Shown one piece after another: positions 50,695-60,332 of a stretch of 64,000 nucleotides of DNA; position 1 is the stretch's first letter; the number at the start of each line of letters is the position of its first letter. The stretch is taken from assembly GCA_002382735.1 (NCBI GenBank), contig DFZN01000039.1:27417-91416 (forward strand), written 5' to 3'. This DNA is from a bacterium UBP11_UBA4055 (GTDB lineage: Bacteria > UBA4055). The position numbers and the translations under genes were made by a program. The notes under the pieces are model-generated. The model made no database searches. It saw nothing but the letters and a program-made list of their open reading frames with translations, and was not told the DNA's origin.

Positions 50695-53154
50695 TTATTT
50701 CACTACCAGATTGACCATCTTGCCTGTCTTGGAGTTAATCTGGATCGTCTTGATAAGCTGCTTTCCGTCCGAGAACTGCTTGGTTTTTTCATCAGTAAAT
50801 ACAAGTTCTTTGACCTGTTCGTCTGAAAAATCGGCCGGTGCGGTAATGTTTGATCTGACTTTCCCGTTGACCTGAACGGTTATGACCTGAGTTTTTTTCA
50901 CAAGAGCCGCTTCATCGTAAGTTGGCCATGCAACATTGAAGATCGAAGGCTTATTACCCATGATCTCCCACATTTCTTCGGTAATGTGAGGTATGAACGG
51001 ATGAAGCATTATCACGAATTTTTCGACTACTTCGTTATAGAAATCGGAATTGAACCTTTTTTCGTCTTTCATATAATCGGATATATCGTTGAAAAGCTCC
51101 ATCATCCTCGCGATCGAAGTGTTGAAGAAAAAGTCCTCAACCCCCGCAGTCACTTCTTTGATCGTATAGTTGAGCCTGTAGTTCAGATCGTTATCTATTA
51201 CTTTTGTGCCTGAATTCTCAAATTTACTATCATTGATCAGCCTCCATATCCTGCTTACGAACCTGTCCACTCCGGCAATCCCGTCATCCGACCAGTCTCC
51301 CCCGTCCCTGTAGTTTGTCATGAACATCATATACATCCTGAAAACATCTGTGCCGTACTGATCAACGAATTCGTCCGGAGATACGACATTACCTTTGCTT
51401 TTGGACATTTTACCGCCGTCTCTTGTGATCATGCCCTGATGAACGACCTTGTAGAACGGTTCATCGAATGTCAGGTAACCGAGATCGTAAAGTGCTTTAG
51501 TCACGAACCTTGAGTAGATCATGTGGCCGTTCACATGCTCCGTTCCGCCTATGTATGTATCGACTGGAAGCCATTTTGCCAGTTCTTCCTTGTCGAACGG
51601 TTTATCGTCCAACTCGGTATTCACATATCTGAGATAATACCAGCTCGAGCAGACGAAAGTATCCATGGTCTCGGCATCGCGCTTTGCAGGTCCGCCACAT
51701 TCCGGGCATGTAGTGTTTATGTAGGAATGGACGAGCGATAAAGGCGCGTGCCCTTTGGGCTTGATGTCGATGCTTTTATCGAGCGGTAGCAGAACCGGAA
51801 GGTCTTTTTCCGGCACGGGCACGGTACCGCACTTGCCGCAGTAAATTATCGGGATCGGAACGCCCCAGTATCTCTGCCTCGAGACTGACCAGTCGCGCAG
51901 CCTGTATGTCACATGGCTTCTGCCTGAACCGTTTTTTTCGAGCTTATCGATCACCTTTTTTATCCCTATCCCCGACGGCGTTCCGTCAAATTCCGCAGAA
52001 TTCACCATGATGCCTTCTTCGGTATAAGCTTCTGTCATAGTTTCAGCATCAAGCTCTTTTCCCTCCGGCTGAATTACGACCTTGATCGGTATGTTGAATT
52101 TCTTCGCGAACTCAAAATCTCTCGTATCGTGCGCAGGAACAGCCATAACTGCTCCCGTTCCGTAGGAAATCAGAACATAGTCAGATATCCAGATAGGTAT
52201 TTCCGCGCCGTTGACGGGATTGACCGCATAAGCTCCGGTCCAGACGCCTGTTTTTTCTTTGACTGTCGATTGCCTGTCGATATCTGAAAGTGATTTGATC
52301 GAATCAATATATTTCTGAACCTCTTCCCTCTGAGTGTCCGAAACGATCTCCGACAAAATCGGCGATTCAGGCGCAAGCGTGCAGTAGGTCGCTCCATAAA
52401 GCGTGTCCGGCCTTGTAGTGAAAACATCGAATGATTTATCGGTCTTGGCGACCTTGAAAGTGATCACGGCACCTTCCGATCTTCCTATCCAGTTTGTCTG
52501 CATCAGCCTTGTTTTTTCAGGATAAGCTGTTTTGTCAAGGTCTTTAAGATATCTTTCCGCAAAAGCAGTTGTCTTAAAATACCAGCTCTTGATCGACTTC
52601 CTTTCGATCTGAATGCCGCATCTTTCATGCGTTCCGTCCGCCAACACCTCTGAATTGGCCACAACGGTCGAGCACGATGGACAGTAATTGATAAGTCCGT
52701 CAGACTGATATGCAAGCCCGTTCTTATATAATGTAATAAAAAGCCACTGAGTCCATTTATAGTATTTGGGATCGCTCGTTTCAAGGTAATGGTCCCAGTC
52801 GTACATTCCGCCGAGCGACTTATACTGTTCGGTAAATTTAGTAATATTTTTTCTCGTAGCCTCATCAGGATGAATGTTATTCTTGAGCGAATAATTTTCC
52901 GTAGGCAGACCGAAAGAGTCATAACCCACAGGTGAAAGCACATTAAAGCCCTTCATCTTCATAAATCTCGAATGTGTGTCGAACGGCCCGTAATTGAACC
53001 AGTGCCCCAGGTGAAGTTTATCTCCCGAAGGGTATGGGAACATGCAGAGGTTGTAATATTTTGGTTTAGGTGAAGACATATCAGTCGAATAGACCTTATT
53101 TTCCTCCCAGTATTTTCTCCATTTCTTCTCGATCTCTCTAAACGGGTATGACAT
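50695..53154 (-). CDS. leuS: Leucyl-tRNA synthetase
   Basis: An 819-residue class I aminoacyl-tRNA synthetase. HLGH is at 48-51 after PYPSGDKL, and KMSKS is near residue 580 (GGKMSKSKGNVVSPDEF). Zinc-binding Cys clusters include CPSC (about 157) and the CGKC/CPEC pair. The editing domain (about 220-400) contains the TRPDTLYGATY threonine-rich motif, and the anticodon-binding and C-terminal domains follow. GGAG lies 7 bases before the ATG. Single-gene unit. Confidence 0.98.
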   Translation of the reverse strand: MSYPFREIEKKWRKYWEENKVYSTDMSSPKPKYYNLCMFPYPSGDKLHLGHWFNYGPFDTHSRFMKMKGFNVLSPVGYDSFGLPTENYSLKNNIHPDEATRKNITKFTEQYKSLGGMYDWDHYLETSDPKYYKWTQWLFITLYKNGLAYQSDGLINYCPSCSTVVANSEVLADGTHERCGIQIERKSIKSWYFKTTAFAERYLKDLDKTAYPEKTRLMQTNWIGRSEGAVITFKVAKTDKSFDVFTTRPDTLYGATYCTLAPESPILSEIVSDTQREEVQKYIDSIKSLSDIDRQSTVKEKTGVWTGAYAVNPVNGAEIPIWISDYVLISYGTGAVMAVPAHDTRDFEFAKKFNIPIKVVIQPEGKELDAETMTEAYTEEGIMVNSAEFDGTPSGIGIKKVIDKLEKNGSGRSHVTYRLRDWSVSRQRYWGVPIPIIYCGKCGTVPVPEKDLPVLLPLDKSIDIKPKGHAPLSLVHSYINTTCPECGGPAKRDAETMDTFVCSSWYYLRYVNTELDDKPFDKEELAKWLPVDTYIGGTEHVNGHMIYSRFVTKALYDLGYLTFDEPFYKVVHQGMITRDGGKMSKSKGNVVSPDEFVDQYGTDVFRMYMMFMTNYRDGGDWSDDGIAGVDRFVSRIWRLINDSKFENSGTKVIDNDLNYRLNYTIKEVTAGVEDFFFNTSIARMMELFNDISDYMKDEKRFNSDFYNEVVEKFVIMLHPFIPHITEEMWEIMGNKPSIFNVAWPTYDEAALVKKTQVITVQVNGKVRSNITAPADFSDEQVKELVFTDEKTKQFSDGKQLIKTIQINSKTGKMVNLVVK

Positions 53155-53240
53155 TTTTTCTCTCCGGTGTTACTTGCATTTTTAACAGACGCTAAAAATA
53201 ACAATATTTTTATTTATAGTAAAGTTATTTTGACAAAAAA

Positions 53241-53264
53241 AAAGTCCGGACGACGCCGGACTTT
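53241..53264 (-). terminator. Rho-independent terminator after the T9SS cargo gene
   Basis: A 9-bp stem AAAGTCCGG/CCGGACTTT with a 6-base loop and a long T-run on the minus strand. The A/T runs on both sides might also allow function from the plus side. Confidence 0.9.
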
Positions 53265-53285
53265 TTTTTAATATCAAGGTAAGGT

Positions 53286-56200
53286 TTACTTGATCAGCAT
53301 CATTTTCTTTGTCTGATTAACTTCACCCGCTTTTAGAGTGTAGTAATAAACGCCGCTTACCAGATTCGAAGCGTCGAATGATACTTTGTGTGAACCGCTT
53401 ACCATGTTCTTGTTAACAAGGTCAGCTACCTTTCTTCCCATTACATCGTAAACAACGAGAGAAACTTTTGCATCTTTTGCAAGATTGAAGTTTATTGTTG
53501 TTGCCGGGTTGAACGGGTTAGGATAGTTCTGTTTAAGTTCAGTAACTGAAGGAACATTATTTTCTTCGATTCCTGAAGTTTCTCCTATAACTGCTCTGAA
53601 ATGCCAGTTGTCAAGAGCCTGGAGAGTCCAGTCCCAGCTTGTTCCGTTGTATGAGCCGGTAAATGATCTCTGATAAGCTGTCGTTCCTGTCTCATCAGTA
53701 GATTCCATAGTAGAATATACGATCCCGTAAGGAGCTGTTATTCCGATCCAGAAATCACCGTTCGGTCTTAGACCATAAGGTCTGAGGTCTATTCTTGTCA
53801 TAGCGCTTGTATTTGTCGGAGACGCTTCTGCTGTCACATCAAAAGGAACTATCATATCATCTCCGGGAACGCCTGCATTATCTTCCCAGACATGGAATAC
53901 CATGTCAGCGGAAATATGTGATGCGTCGCAATAGTTCCTGATCAGAGCTGTAGTCAGATCTGCGAACCACCATTCACCGCCGATTGATATTTTCTCTGCC
54001 CATGCAGCACCGTCAAGTGTCATATAGTAGCTTACAATACCTGCATCATATATTTTGTGATCACCTGCGAAGTACTTATAAACACCTTTTTCAGACTGAT
54101 TTCCCCTAGGAGAGAGATCAACAGCTGTAAATCTGTAATTAACCTGTGATCCTGCAGCCTGCAGAGGAATTGTGAAACTCCACATATTGCCTGCGCCTGT
54201 GTCAGTTCCCAGTACGAACTCTTCAGCCGCACCGTCAACAGAATAATCCACTCTAAGACCTGCAACGCCGGATATATCAATTACCTGAATAGCATCGGTA
54301 TATTCAGCGAGAGCTCCCTCGTAGAATAACGGAGCATAAGGATCTGCGATTATAGTAGGTCCTGCGTAATCAGCGTTGTATGTGTTCAGAGTTATATCGT
54401 CAATGTACATTCCGTTAACTTCATATGCGCTCGATCCTCCTGCTGTTCCATCAGATATAAAATAGAACCTGAAACTTACCTGATTCTGGCCGACAAATGC
54501 GTCCATTGATATTCTTTCCTCGTGCCAGTCAACGCCTTCTCCGTCCCATGTAGCAAGAGTAATCCATGTCATTCCATTGTCGCCTGTACCTTGGAAATAC
54601 ATATAATCGAATCCGGCTTCAATATCATACTTACACCAGAAAGCTATGTCAGCACCATAATATAACGACCAGTCCATCGGATTAGCCCACATTGCAAAAG
54701 AGGTGTTACCTACAGTGTAATCGCCGTATGGACTTTCAGTAAGAGCATTTGTCGCTGAAGTATAAGTTCCAACTTCCAAACCCCAGTTTCCTGTTACACC
54801 CCAGTTACCCAGTCCTGATTCGAAATCTTCAAATACTTCCTGCTGTCCGTCAAGCCATTGAACCTGATACTGATCAGTTGTCAGGACATTGCCGGCTTCG
54901 TCAGCGATTTCAAAATAAACGAATCCGTTGTCGAATACTTCAGTAGCCTGAGCCGGTATAGTTCCAAGATAAGTATATTCGTGGATCTTAGCCGGTGTAA
55001 GTTCGAATTTGTACCATGAACTCTGGTTAGTTGTGAAATATCCTGTGCAAGAAGTGATAGCTGATTCGTCTTCAAATATAACTTCGAGGTTCATAGGCTC
55101 GTTGAGGAAGACAAGTCTGTTATTTACTGATTTTATAACAGGCGGGTCAATATCTGTCACGAATTCTATCGGGTAATCGGCTGTTGTAGGTGATACAAGG
55201 CCTCCGATGTCTGCCATATCAAAATTAATCGTTCCTGTTACTGCCGCTGCTTCAGCGGGTATTGTCGCTGTCCAGAGTTCATTGCCTGATTTCGCCTTAG
55301 CGAAAGGAAGGTCAACTACAGTTATTCCGCCGTCAAAAGAATAGTGTCCTATAACTGATGCCACGCCGGAAAGATCGAACACTGTCGCGTTAATGATGAG
55401 TTCATTGTTAACATAAGCTCCGATCACAGGCAGAAGTGCTTCATTACCAACAAGACTTACGATCTCAGGTCCGGAGTAGTCATACTGAACGAGGACATCG
55501 TCAACGAACCACTGGTCCATATAATTACCCTGGTAGTAGAAACCTACCTGAATATCCATTCCTGCGTAAGCAGCAAGGCTTGCAAAGATTTGTTCCCAAG
55601 GGCTGTAGTCAGGCTCTTCTTCAGGAGGGAAACCCTCATAAAGCACATCGTATGTAGCGCCGCCGTCTGTTGAAACGACCATTCTGTGCAGTTCGTAATA
55701 AGAAGTCCAGTACGAGCTCTGCCAGAAAGAAACTGTACAGAAGTTTACTGCAGGGATAGTAATTACCGGTGACCATATCCAGTCAGCGTTGTCAAATTCC
55801 GTATCCCAGTGGCAGAGAACTGCTTTTCCTGTGTGAATCAGAGCTCCTTCAGCCGAAGTCGCTTTGACAAATCCTGAACCTACCGTATCAAGAGTCCATC
55901 CTGCGGGCGGGAAATCTCCCTCGAAACCCTCGCTCAAAAGAGGAAGATCTCTTGACCACATAACCTGATATATGTCAGACCATGCTGAGTTAGCCTCGCT
56001 ATCTTCCATGAAGAATCTTACATTAGCTGTAGTACCGTCAGGTTGCCCCGGTATTGTTCCTACAAATGTATAGGTTCCCTTAGCCTGAGTGACATCAAAG
56101 TTGATCCAGCCGGCACCGATATCATACTGTCCGAGCATAGGTGAATTAACAGGGCTCTGATCCTGAACTGTAAGTGTTACAGTTGCGTCAAAACCTTCAA

Positions 56201-56810
56201 AATTCTCAAATCCGGTAATATCTCTCAGAAGCGGAGGGAAAATATCAATGCCCATATAAGGTGAAAGAGCGAAATCGATCACCCACTCGAATCTTTCACC
56301 GCCGCTGTTGAACTCGTTCCACGCGCCCGGAGCTCCAAAATAGCTGTGTGTTGATTCAACTACATCAGAAGAAATAAGCCTGGGGTTTCCGCCGCTCAAA
56401 GGCACAACGGAGATCCAGAAATCGTTCTTCAGAACAAGCGCTGGATCAATAGAGGCGATGTTATAGTAATCATCGGCTGCTGTCCCTACCGGAGATTCCC
56501 ACAGAAGTGTTGATCCGTCAGTGTCATAGACTCTGTACATGTAGTCGAAACCGGGGTCATACAGGTACGAATCAATCGCGTTAAGGTTTATCGGATACTC
56601 CAGTCCGAATTCATCCACATTGATTTTTACTGCTCTCTCTGCTGCTACACCCCATATATATTTGTAGCCGGGATAGTAGCCGTACCACAAAGTGTCTTTT
56701 GCCGCGATCTCAGGTCTGACATCAGAGATCTTCTCTTTCGTGCTGTACCAGTCCATCGCGAAAATGCCTGTTGCAAGAAGCACAAGCATCATGGTGATTA
56801 GTTTTTTCAT
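53286..56810 (-). CDS. Large secreted protein with T9SS type A sorting domain
   Basis: A 1174-residue exported protein. The signal peptide is residues 1-18. At least two choice-of-anchor/MAM-like beta-sandwich domains begin with FEGDFPPAGW (about 290) and FESGLGNWGV (about 650). Repeated FnIII-like linkers of the GPEIV/PPVIKSV kind lie between them. The C-terminal 80 residues are a Por-secretion sorting domain (QNYPNPFNPATTINF, VYDVMGRKVADL, SGVYYYTLKAG, TKKMMLIK) that is cleaved during passage through the type IX system. No catalytic motif is seen; it is probably an adhesin or substrate-binding surface protein. Own promoter-like element upstream and a terminator downstream. Confidence 0.92.
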   Translation of the reverse strand: MKKLITMMLVLLATGIFAMDWYSTKEKISDVRPEIAAKDTLWYGYYPGYKYIWGVAAERAVKINVDEFGLEYPINLNAIDSYLYDPGFDYMYRVYDTDGSTLLWESPVGTAADDYYNIASIDPALVLKNDFWISVVPLSGGNPRLISSDVVESTHSYFGAPGAWNEFNSGGERFEWVIDFALSPYMGIDIFPPLLRDITGFENFEGFDATVTLTVQDQSPVNSPMLGQYDIGAGWINFDVTQAKGTYTFVGTIPGQPDGTTANVRFFMEDSEANSAWSDIYQVMWSRDLPLLSEGFEGDFPPAGWTLDTVGSGFVKATSAEGALIHTGKAVLCHWDTEFDNADWIWSPVITIPAVNFCTVSFWQSSYWTSYYELHRMVVSTDGGATYDVLYEGFPPEEEPDYSPWEQIFASLAAYAGMDIQVGFYYQGNYMDQWFVDDVLVQYDYSGPEIVSLVGNEALLPVIGAYVNNELIINATVFDLSGVASVIGHYSFDGGITVVDLPFAKAKSGNELWTATIPAEAAAVTGTINFDMADIGGLVSPTTADYPIEFVTDIDPPVIKSVNNRLVFLNEPMNLEVIFEDESAITSCTGYFTTNQSSWYKFELTPAKIHEYTYLGTIPAQATEVFDNGFVYFEIADEAGNVLTTDQYQVQWLDGQQEVFEDFESGLGNWGVTGNWGLEVGTYTSATNALTESPYGDYTVGNTSFAMWANPMDWSLYYGADIAFWCKYDIEAGFDYMYFQGTGDNGMTWITLATWDGEGVDWHEERISMDAFVGQNQVSFRFYFISDGTAGGSSAYEVNGMYIDDITLNTYNADYAGPTIIADPYAPLFYEGALAEYTDAIQVIDISGVAGLRVDYSVDGAAEEFVLGTDTGAGNMWSFTIPLQAAGSQVNYRFTAVDLSPRGNQSEKGVYKYFAGDHKIYDAGIVSYYMTLDGAAWAEKISIGGEWWFADLTTALIRNYCDASHISADMVFHVWEDNAGVPGDDMIVPFDVTAEASPTNTSAMTRIDLRPYGLRPNGDFWIGITAPYGIVYSTMESTDETGTTAYQRSFTGSYNGTSWDWTLQALDNWHFRAVIGETSGIEENNVPSVTELKQNYPNPFNPATTINFNLAKDAKVSLVVYDVMGRKVADLVNKNMVSGSHKVSFDASNLVSGVYYYTLKAGEVNQTKKMMLIK

Positions 56811-56890
56811 TAATTTTCCTCCATAATTGGTTAATGTTTGCTCGAATCTTATTTCTCATCAGCCTTTCCAGACTTTGGAGTTGCTCTGAT

Positions 56891-56919
56891 AATTTATCAC
56901 ACAAATCTGAATAAGTCAA
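56891..56919 (-). promoter_or_regulatory. Promoter-like element of the T9SS cargo gene
   Basis: On the minus strand TTGACT (56919-56914), a 17-base spacer and TAAATT (56896-56891), about 81 bases before the start codon. A fair sigma-70-like match in AT-rich DNA. Confidence 0.4.
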
Positions 56920-56955
56920 TCAAAAAAAAATATTTTTTGTTAATTATTCCCGGTT

Positions 56956-57666
56956 TCAGTCCGTTTGGAACACACCGTTCGGATCGAGCTCCAGTATCAG
57001 ATTCTTGTATATCCTGCCTTCCGGAATTCTGTAATTTTGAGCTGATATATCCTTTATTTCAACAGTTTTACAACTTCCGTCTTCCGACGGGAACAGCCTG
57101 AGAGTTAATGAAGTGATCACTCCGAACTTCCCCATGCTGCCCGCCATGAACTTAATAAGATCATAACCTGCAACATTCTTGAGTGTCCTCGAACCGTACC
57201 TGATCAGAGTACCGTCAGCAGTAATAAATTCGATCCCCGTAAAAAAATTTGTGACGCAGCTGTCATTCTTCAGGGATGAAAATATTCCTCCGAAAGTTCT
57301 TTTATCGCCTATACTGCCGATGTTTAAAGGAAAAGTGATGCCTTCAGATGTCAGCTTGCCGAATTCCGTTTTCCATATGCAGCCCGCCTGAAACTCCGCG
57401 AACATATTCGTTTTGTCAACATACACTACCGAATTCACCCTTCGCGTGGAAAGAAAGACAGAATTTTCTGAGTGTCTGAACGATTCGTCAAAAGTCGATC
57501 CGCTGCCGATCACAACTATCTTTATCCCGAACCTGTTGGCGGTCTTGATTATCCTTGCCATTGTATCTGTGTCGTCCGGAAAAATAACAAAAGAATCTCC
57601 GGCTGTCTGATAGTTCTTATGCTCGAGAAGAGAGATAAGTTTGTTCCTGTTATTCGGTGAAAGCAT
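56956..57666 (-). CDS. FAD-binding (PCMH-type) domain protein
   Basis: A 236-residue protein consisting of little more than the FAD-binding domain of the GlcD/GlcE and vanillyl-alcohol oxidase superfamily. The fold is shown by IVVIGSGSTFDES (flavin phosphate loop), GSIGDKRTFGGIF, YGSRTLKNVAGYDLIKFMAGSMGKFGVIT and TLRLFP. The order and the KNVAGYDL segment are most like GlcE, the small subunit of glycolate oxidase, though GlcE is usually longer (about 350). No GlcD partner is adjacent. Its ATG directly follows the MerR stop (TAGATG), so it is translationally coupled to the regulator. Confidence 0.78.
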   Translation of the reverse strand: MLSPNNRNKLISLLEHKNYQTAGDSFVIFPDDTDTMARIIKTANRFGIKIVVIGSGSTFDESFRHSENSVFLSTRRVNSVVYVDKTNMFAEFQAGCIWKTEFGKLTSEGITFPLNIGSIGDKRTFGGIFSSLKNDSCVTNFFTGIEFITADGTLIRYGSRTLKNVAGYDLIKFMAGSMGKFGVITSLTLRLFPSEDGSCKTVEIKDISAQNYRIPEGRIYKNLILELDPNGVFQTD

Positions 57667-58050
57667 CTACTGTATCTTTCCGAGGTGAGTTCTTATTTCC
57701 GAAATGATCTTTTTTATTCTGTCGCATTTACCTGCGTTCAATACAAGTTTGGGGCGTCTCGATTCATTGACTGTTCTTATAAAATCTTCGGGGTTCATAT
57801 CGGGTTTCCAGTCCGCAAGTATCGCCTGAGCCTTCTTTATCGATCTTTTTTCGTCTTTAAGTATCGTTCTTATCCGGAATAGCGTCTGAATGTCGTTAAG
57901 ATCGAATTTTCTTTTTGATGTTCCTGTCCTCTTTGACGGTTTGAGCGCAGAAAAATACTTTTCCCAATACCTTATCGTCGAAGGATTGAGTCCTAGTATC
58001 GAGGAAACTTCTCCTATCGTGTAGTAAAGTCTTTCTTTAACCAAATCCAA
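57667..58050 (-). CDS. MerR family transcriptional regulator
   Basis: A 127-residue regulator. The winged helix-turn-helix is at about 9-75 (YTIGEVSSILGLNPSTIRYWE, KRKFDLNDIQTLFRIRTIL). The effector region is short and has no Cys cluster typical of metal sensors, so it resembles the small MerR proteins found beside biosynthetic genes in the FCB group. Transcribed with the FAD-domain gene and possibly controlling it. Function inferred from the fold only. Confidence 0.9.
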   Translation of the reverse strand: MDLVKERLYYTIGEVSSILGLNPSTIRYWEKYFSALKPSKRTGTSKRKFDLNDIQTLFRIRTILKDEKRSIKKAQAILADWKPDMNPEDFIRTVNESRRPKLVLNAGKCDRIKKIISEIRTHLGKIQ

Positions 58051-58106
58051 TTCCGTTCTCCAAATATTGCTCTATTGCCGATTTGCCTCATCCAAATATA
58101 TCCACT

Positions 58107-59258
58107 TTACTGAGCTTTGTCAATATTTTTACAGAGATTTTTCAGCATTTCGGCGGAGTTCTGTATATTTCCTGTTCCGGCAGCCTTTTTTGTATTTTCA
58201 GACAGGATCGACCTTAACGGTCTGAAGTTGTTTATAAAGCACAGCAGATCGGAGAGAGACTTTTCATCGGGTCCGCACACTCTGCCCACATTGAACTCCT
58301 CGCAGTAATGCTTAATATCTCCTACATCGGTCGAGATCACAGGCGTACGGGTCTGCATGGCCTCCCAGAATACAACAGGCATGCTTTCACTTCTTGAGCT
58401 TATTACAAGATAGTCCGATCCTGAAAGAACATCCGATATCTCAGAAGCATTCTTCATGCCGAGAAAGCGAACTTTACCGGACAGTCCGTTGCTTTCGACA
58501 GCACTCTCCAGTTCGGCTCTCATGCTTCCGTCACCCACGACCTTAACCTCAAGATCGCTTATCTTTGATAAAATGAGCGCGGAGATCAGCAGGTCGGGTC
58601 CTTTTATTTTTTCCAGCCTTCCGATGAAGGAGAGCTTCAGCTTCGATTCAGCTTTGTAAACGACTGATGAAGGAGGAAGCTTTCTGCCTGTGTAAAGGAT
58701 CGAACTTTTTGCGTTGAATATTTTTTTTATTTCACCGGAGTTGTGAAGGCTGTTCGTAAATACCATGTCTGCTTGTGTGAGAATTTTCTTTAATATAAAC
58801 TTGAACAGAGTTTTTTTACTGTAAACGCTCACATCTGACCCTAAAGCCCATACAGCAGTTTTGTGTTTTGTGTTCGCACCATAACTCCAGATGCCTGAAG
58901 GAACTATCCAGCAGTTCAGGATCAGATCGAAATCATTATCTTTCATCAGCTCTTTGAACTTTTTCCTTCCCTTAAGGATCAGAGATAGAACAGAAAATAT
59001 ATTTTTAAACGAACTCAGCTTTATATCCGAAAATCTTTCCGATCCGCCTTTCCAGTCGAAATAAACTAGTTCCGCTCCCGATCTTTCAAGAAAATCACTA
59101 TCCCTTTCACCCTCCATTTTCTGGGTAAGTAAAGTCACTTTTACGCCGAGTTGTTTTAAGGCTATACAGAGGTCATAAATAAAATTTCCGGGTATATCTG
59201 ACGGACTTAACGGGAAGCAGTGAGTCAGAATAAGTATCTTCGGATCATTTTCCGTCAT
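58107..59258 (-). CDS. Glycosyltransferase family 4-like (GT-B)
   Basis: A 383-residue glycosyltransferase of the GT-B fold. The N-terminal domain has THCFPLSPSDIPGNFIYDL. The C-terminal nucleotide-sugar domain has LSFIGRLEKIKGPDLLI, VVGDG, VRFLGMKN and the catalytic SRSESMPVVFWEAMQTRTPV region with the Glu-x7-Glu pattern. It probably works on a lipid-linked or cell-surface glycan. Its start overlaps the end of the GT2 gene upstream by 14 bases, so the two act together. The sugar donor cannot be told. Confidence 0.9.
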   Translation of the reverse strand: MTENDPKILILTHCFPLSPSDIPGNFIYDLCIALKQLGVKVTLLTQKMEGERDSDFLERSGAELVYFDWKGGSERFSDIKLSSFKNIFSVLSLILKGRKKFKELMKDNDFDLILNCWIVPSGIWSYGANTKHKTAVWALGSDVSVYSKKTLFKFILKKILTQADMVFTNSLHNSGEIKKIFNAKSSILYTGRKLPPSSVVYKAESKLKLSFIGRLEKIKGPDLLISALILSKISDLEVKVVGDGSMRAELESAVESNGLSGKVRFLGMKNASEISDVLSGSDYLVISSRSESMPVVFWEAMQTRTPVISTDVGDIKHYCEEFNVGRVCGPDEKSLSDLLCFINNFRPLRSILSENTKKAAGTGNIQNSAEMLKNLCKNIDKAQ

Positions 59259-60195
59259 TTTTCTTTTTTTCTATCCTGTTTTTTAGGTTCTCAACTTCCG
59301 ATCTCAGCGAAACGACCAGCTCGGCGATAAAACCTGTAACGAAAAGCTGAACTCCGGCAATTATCAGTGTAGTGAATAAAGTGAACAGCGGTCTTATCTG
59401 AGTTTGAGTCGTAAAATAATATATTGCCAGAAAAATTAGTCCGAGAACGCCTGCAGCCATGGCTAATGTTCCCATTAAGGAAAAGAACTGCATCGGCTTT
59501 GATCCGAACACCATATTGAATTTTACTACCAGAACATCGATCAAAGATATTGGGAACCGCATCAGTCCGAACTTGGATCTTCCGTACCTTCTCGGGTGCC
59601 ATTTTGTTTTTACTTCACCTATCCTGTAGCCTTTGTTCGCCGCCATCATCACTATGAACCTGTGCCAGTCCGACCTTAACTCAAGATCATCCAGAACACA
59701 TCTTCTGAAACCTTTGATCCAGTTCATATCGTGGACTTTCACATCGAAAAGGTTTCTCGAAACGACATTGTATATTTTTGAAGCCAGCATCTTGCCGTCG
59801 TTCCGGCCTTGCCTCCATCCCGTCACAAGATCATACCCTTCTTCAAGTTTCTTCAGAAGGAGAGGAACATCCTCTTCAGGATCACATTCCAGATCTCCTG
59901 GAAGGAACAGTACCAATTCACCTTTGCATTCAGGGAACCCTGTCCTCATAGCCTCTGTCAGTCCCAAGTTTTTCTTATGCGACAATGATCTTATAAAATC
60001 ATATTTTCTTTTTCCTTCTTCGATCTTTCCGGCAGTATTGTCGGTCGAACCGTCGTTAACGATGATCAGTTCGTAACTGTGAGAATGATCATTTTCAGCT
60101 ATTCGGCTGATCTTTTCGAACAAGTCCGGAATATTCCCTTCTTCGTTGTATGCGGGAATGAATATAGATACCAGATTATTCTGATTGTTTTCCAT
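59245..60195 (-). CDS. Glycosyltransferase family 2 with two C-terminal membrane helices (DPM1/GtrB-like)
   Basis: A 316-residue enzyme transferring a sugar, probably to a polyprenyl phosphate. The N-terminal GT-A domain begins VSIFIPAYNEEGNIPDL, with VNDGSTDNT and the metal-binding region PGDLECDPED-like (PGDLECDPEEDV). QGRNDGKMLASKIYN and WHPRRYGRSKFG are typical of the dolichol-phosphate mannosyltransferase group. Two helices (about 230-250 and 265-290) and a short coiled coil close it. The ATG at 60195 has GAGGA 8 bases upstream; the longer frame to 60315 is AT-rich leader. It heads a two-gene unit with the GT4 gene. Confidence 0.92.
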   Translation of the reverse strand: MENNQNNLVSIFIPAYNEEGNIPDLFEKISRIAENDHSHSYELIIVNDGSTDNTAGKIEEGKRKYDFIRSLSHKKNLGLTEAMRTGFPECKGELVLFLPGDLECDPEEDVPLLLKKLEEGYDLVTGWRQGRNDGKMLASKIYNVVSRNLFDVKVHDMNWIKGFRRCVLDDLELRSDWHRFIVMMAANKGYRIGEVKTKWHPRRYGRSKFGLMRFPISLIDVLVVKFNMVFGSKPMQFFSLMGTLAMAAGVLGLIFLAIYYFTTQTQIRPLFTLFTTLIIAGVQLFVTGFIAELVVSLRSEVENLKNRIEKKKNDGK

Positions 60196-60279
60196 ACCGT
60201 CAGTTCCTCTGTTTGCGTTAAGTGTAAATTTAACTAAATACTGTCGCTTGAGCAATATATAATTATATGAATAAAGACA

Positions 60280-60308
60280 TTGTTTTTGTATTTTAATATG
60301 CGTATATT
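60280..60308 (+). promoter_or_regulatory. Promoter-like element of the C25 peptidase gene
   Basis: TTGTTT (60280-60285), a 17-base spacer and TATATT (60303-60308, followed by TG) give a leader of about 20 bases. Read another way it is TTG-N20-TATATTTG, close to the TAnnTTTG pattern of Bacteroidetes promoters. Confidence 0.6.
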
Positions 60309-60332
60309 TGTTCAAAAATTGTGGAGTTTTCT

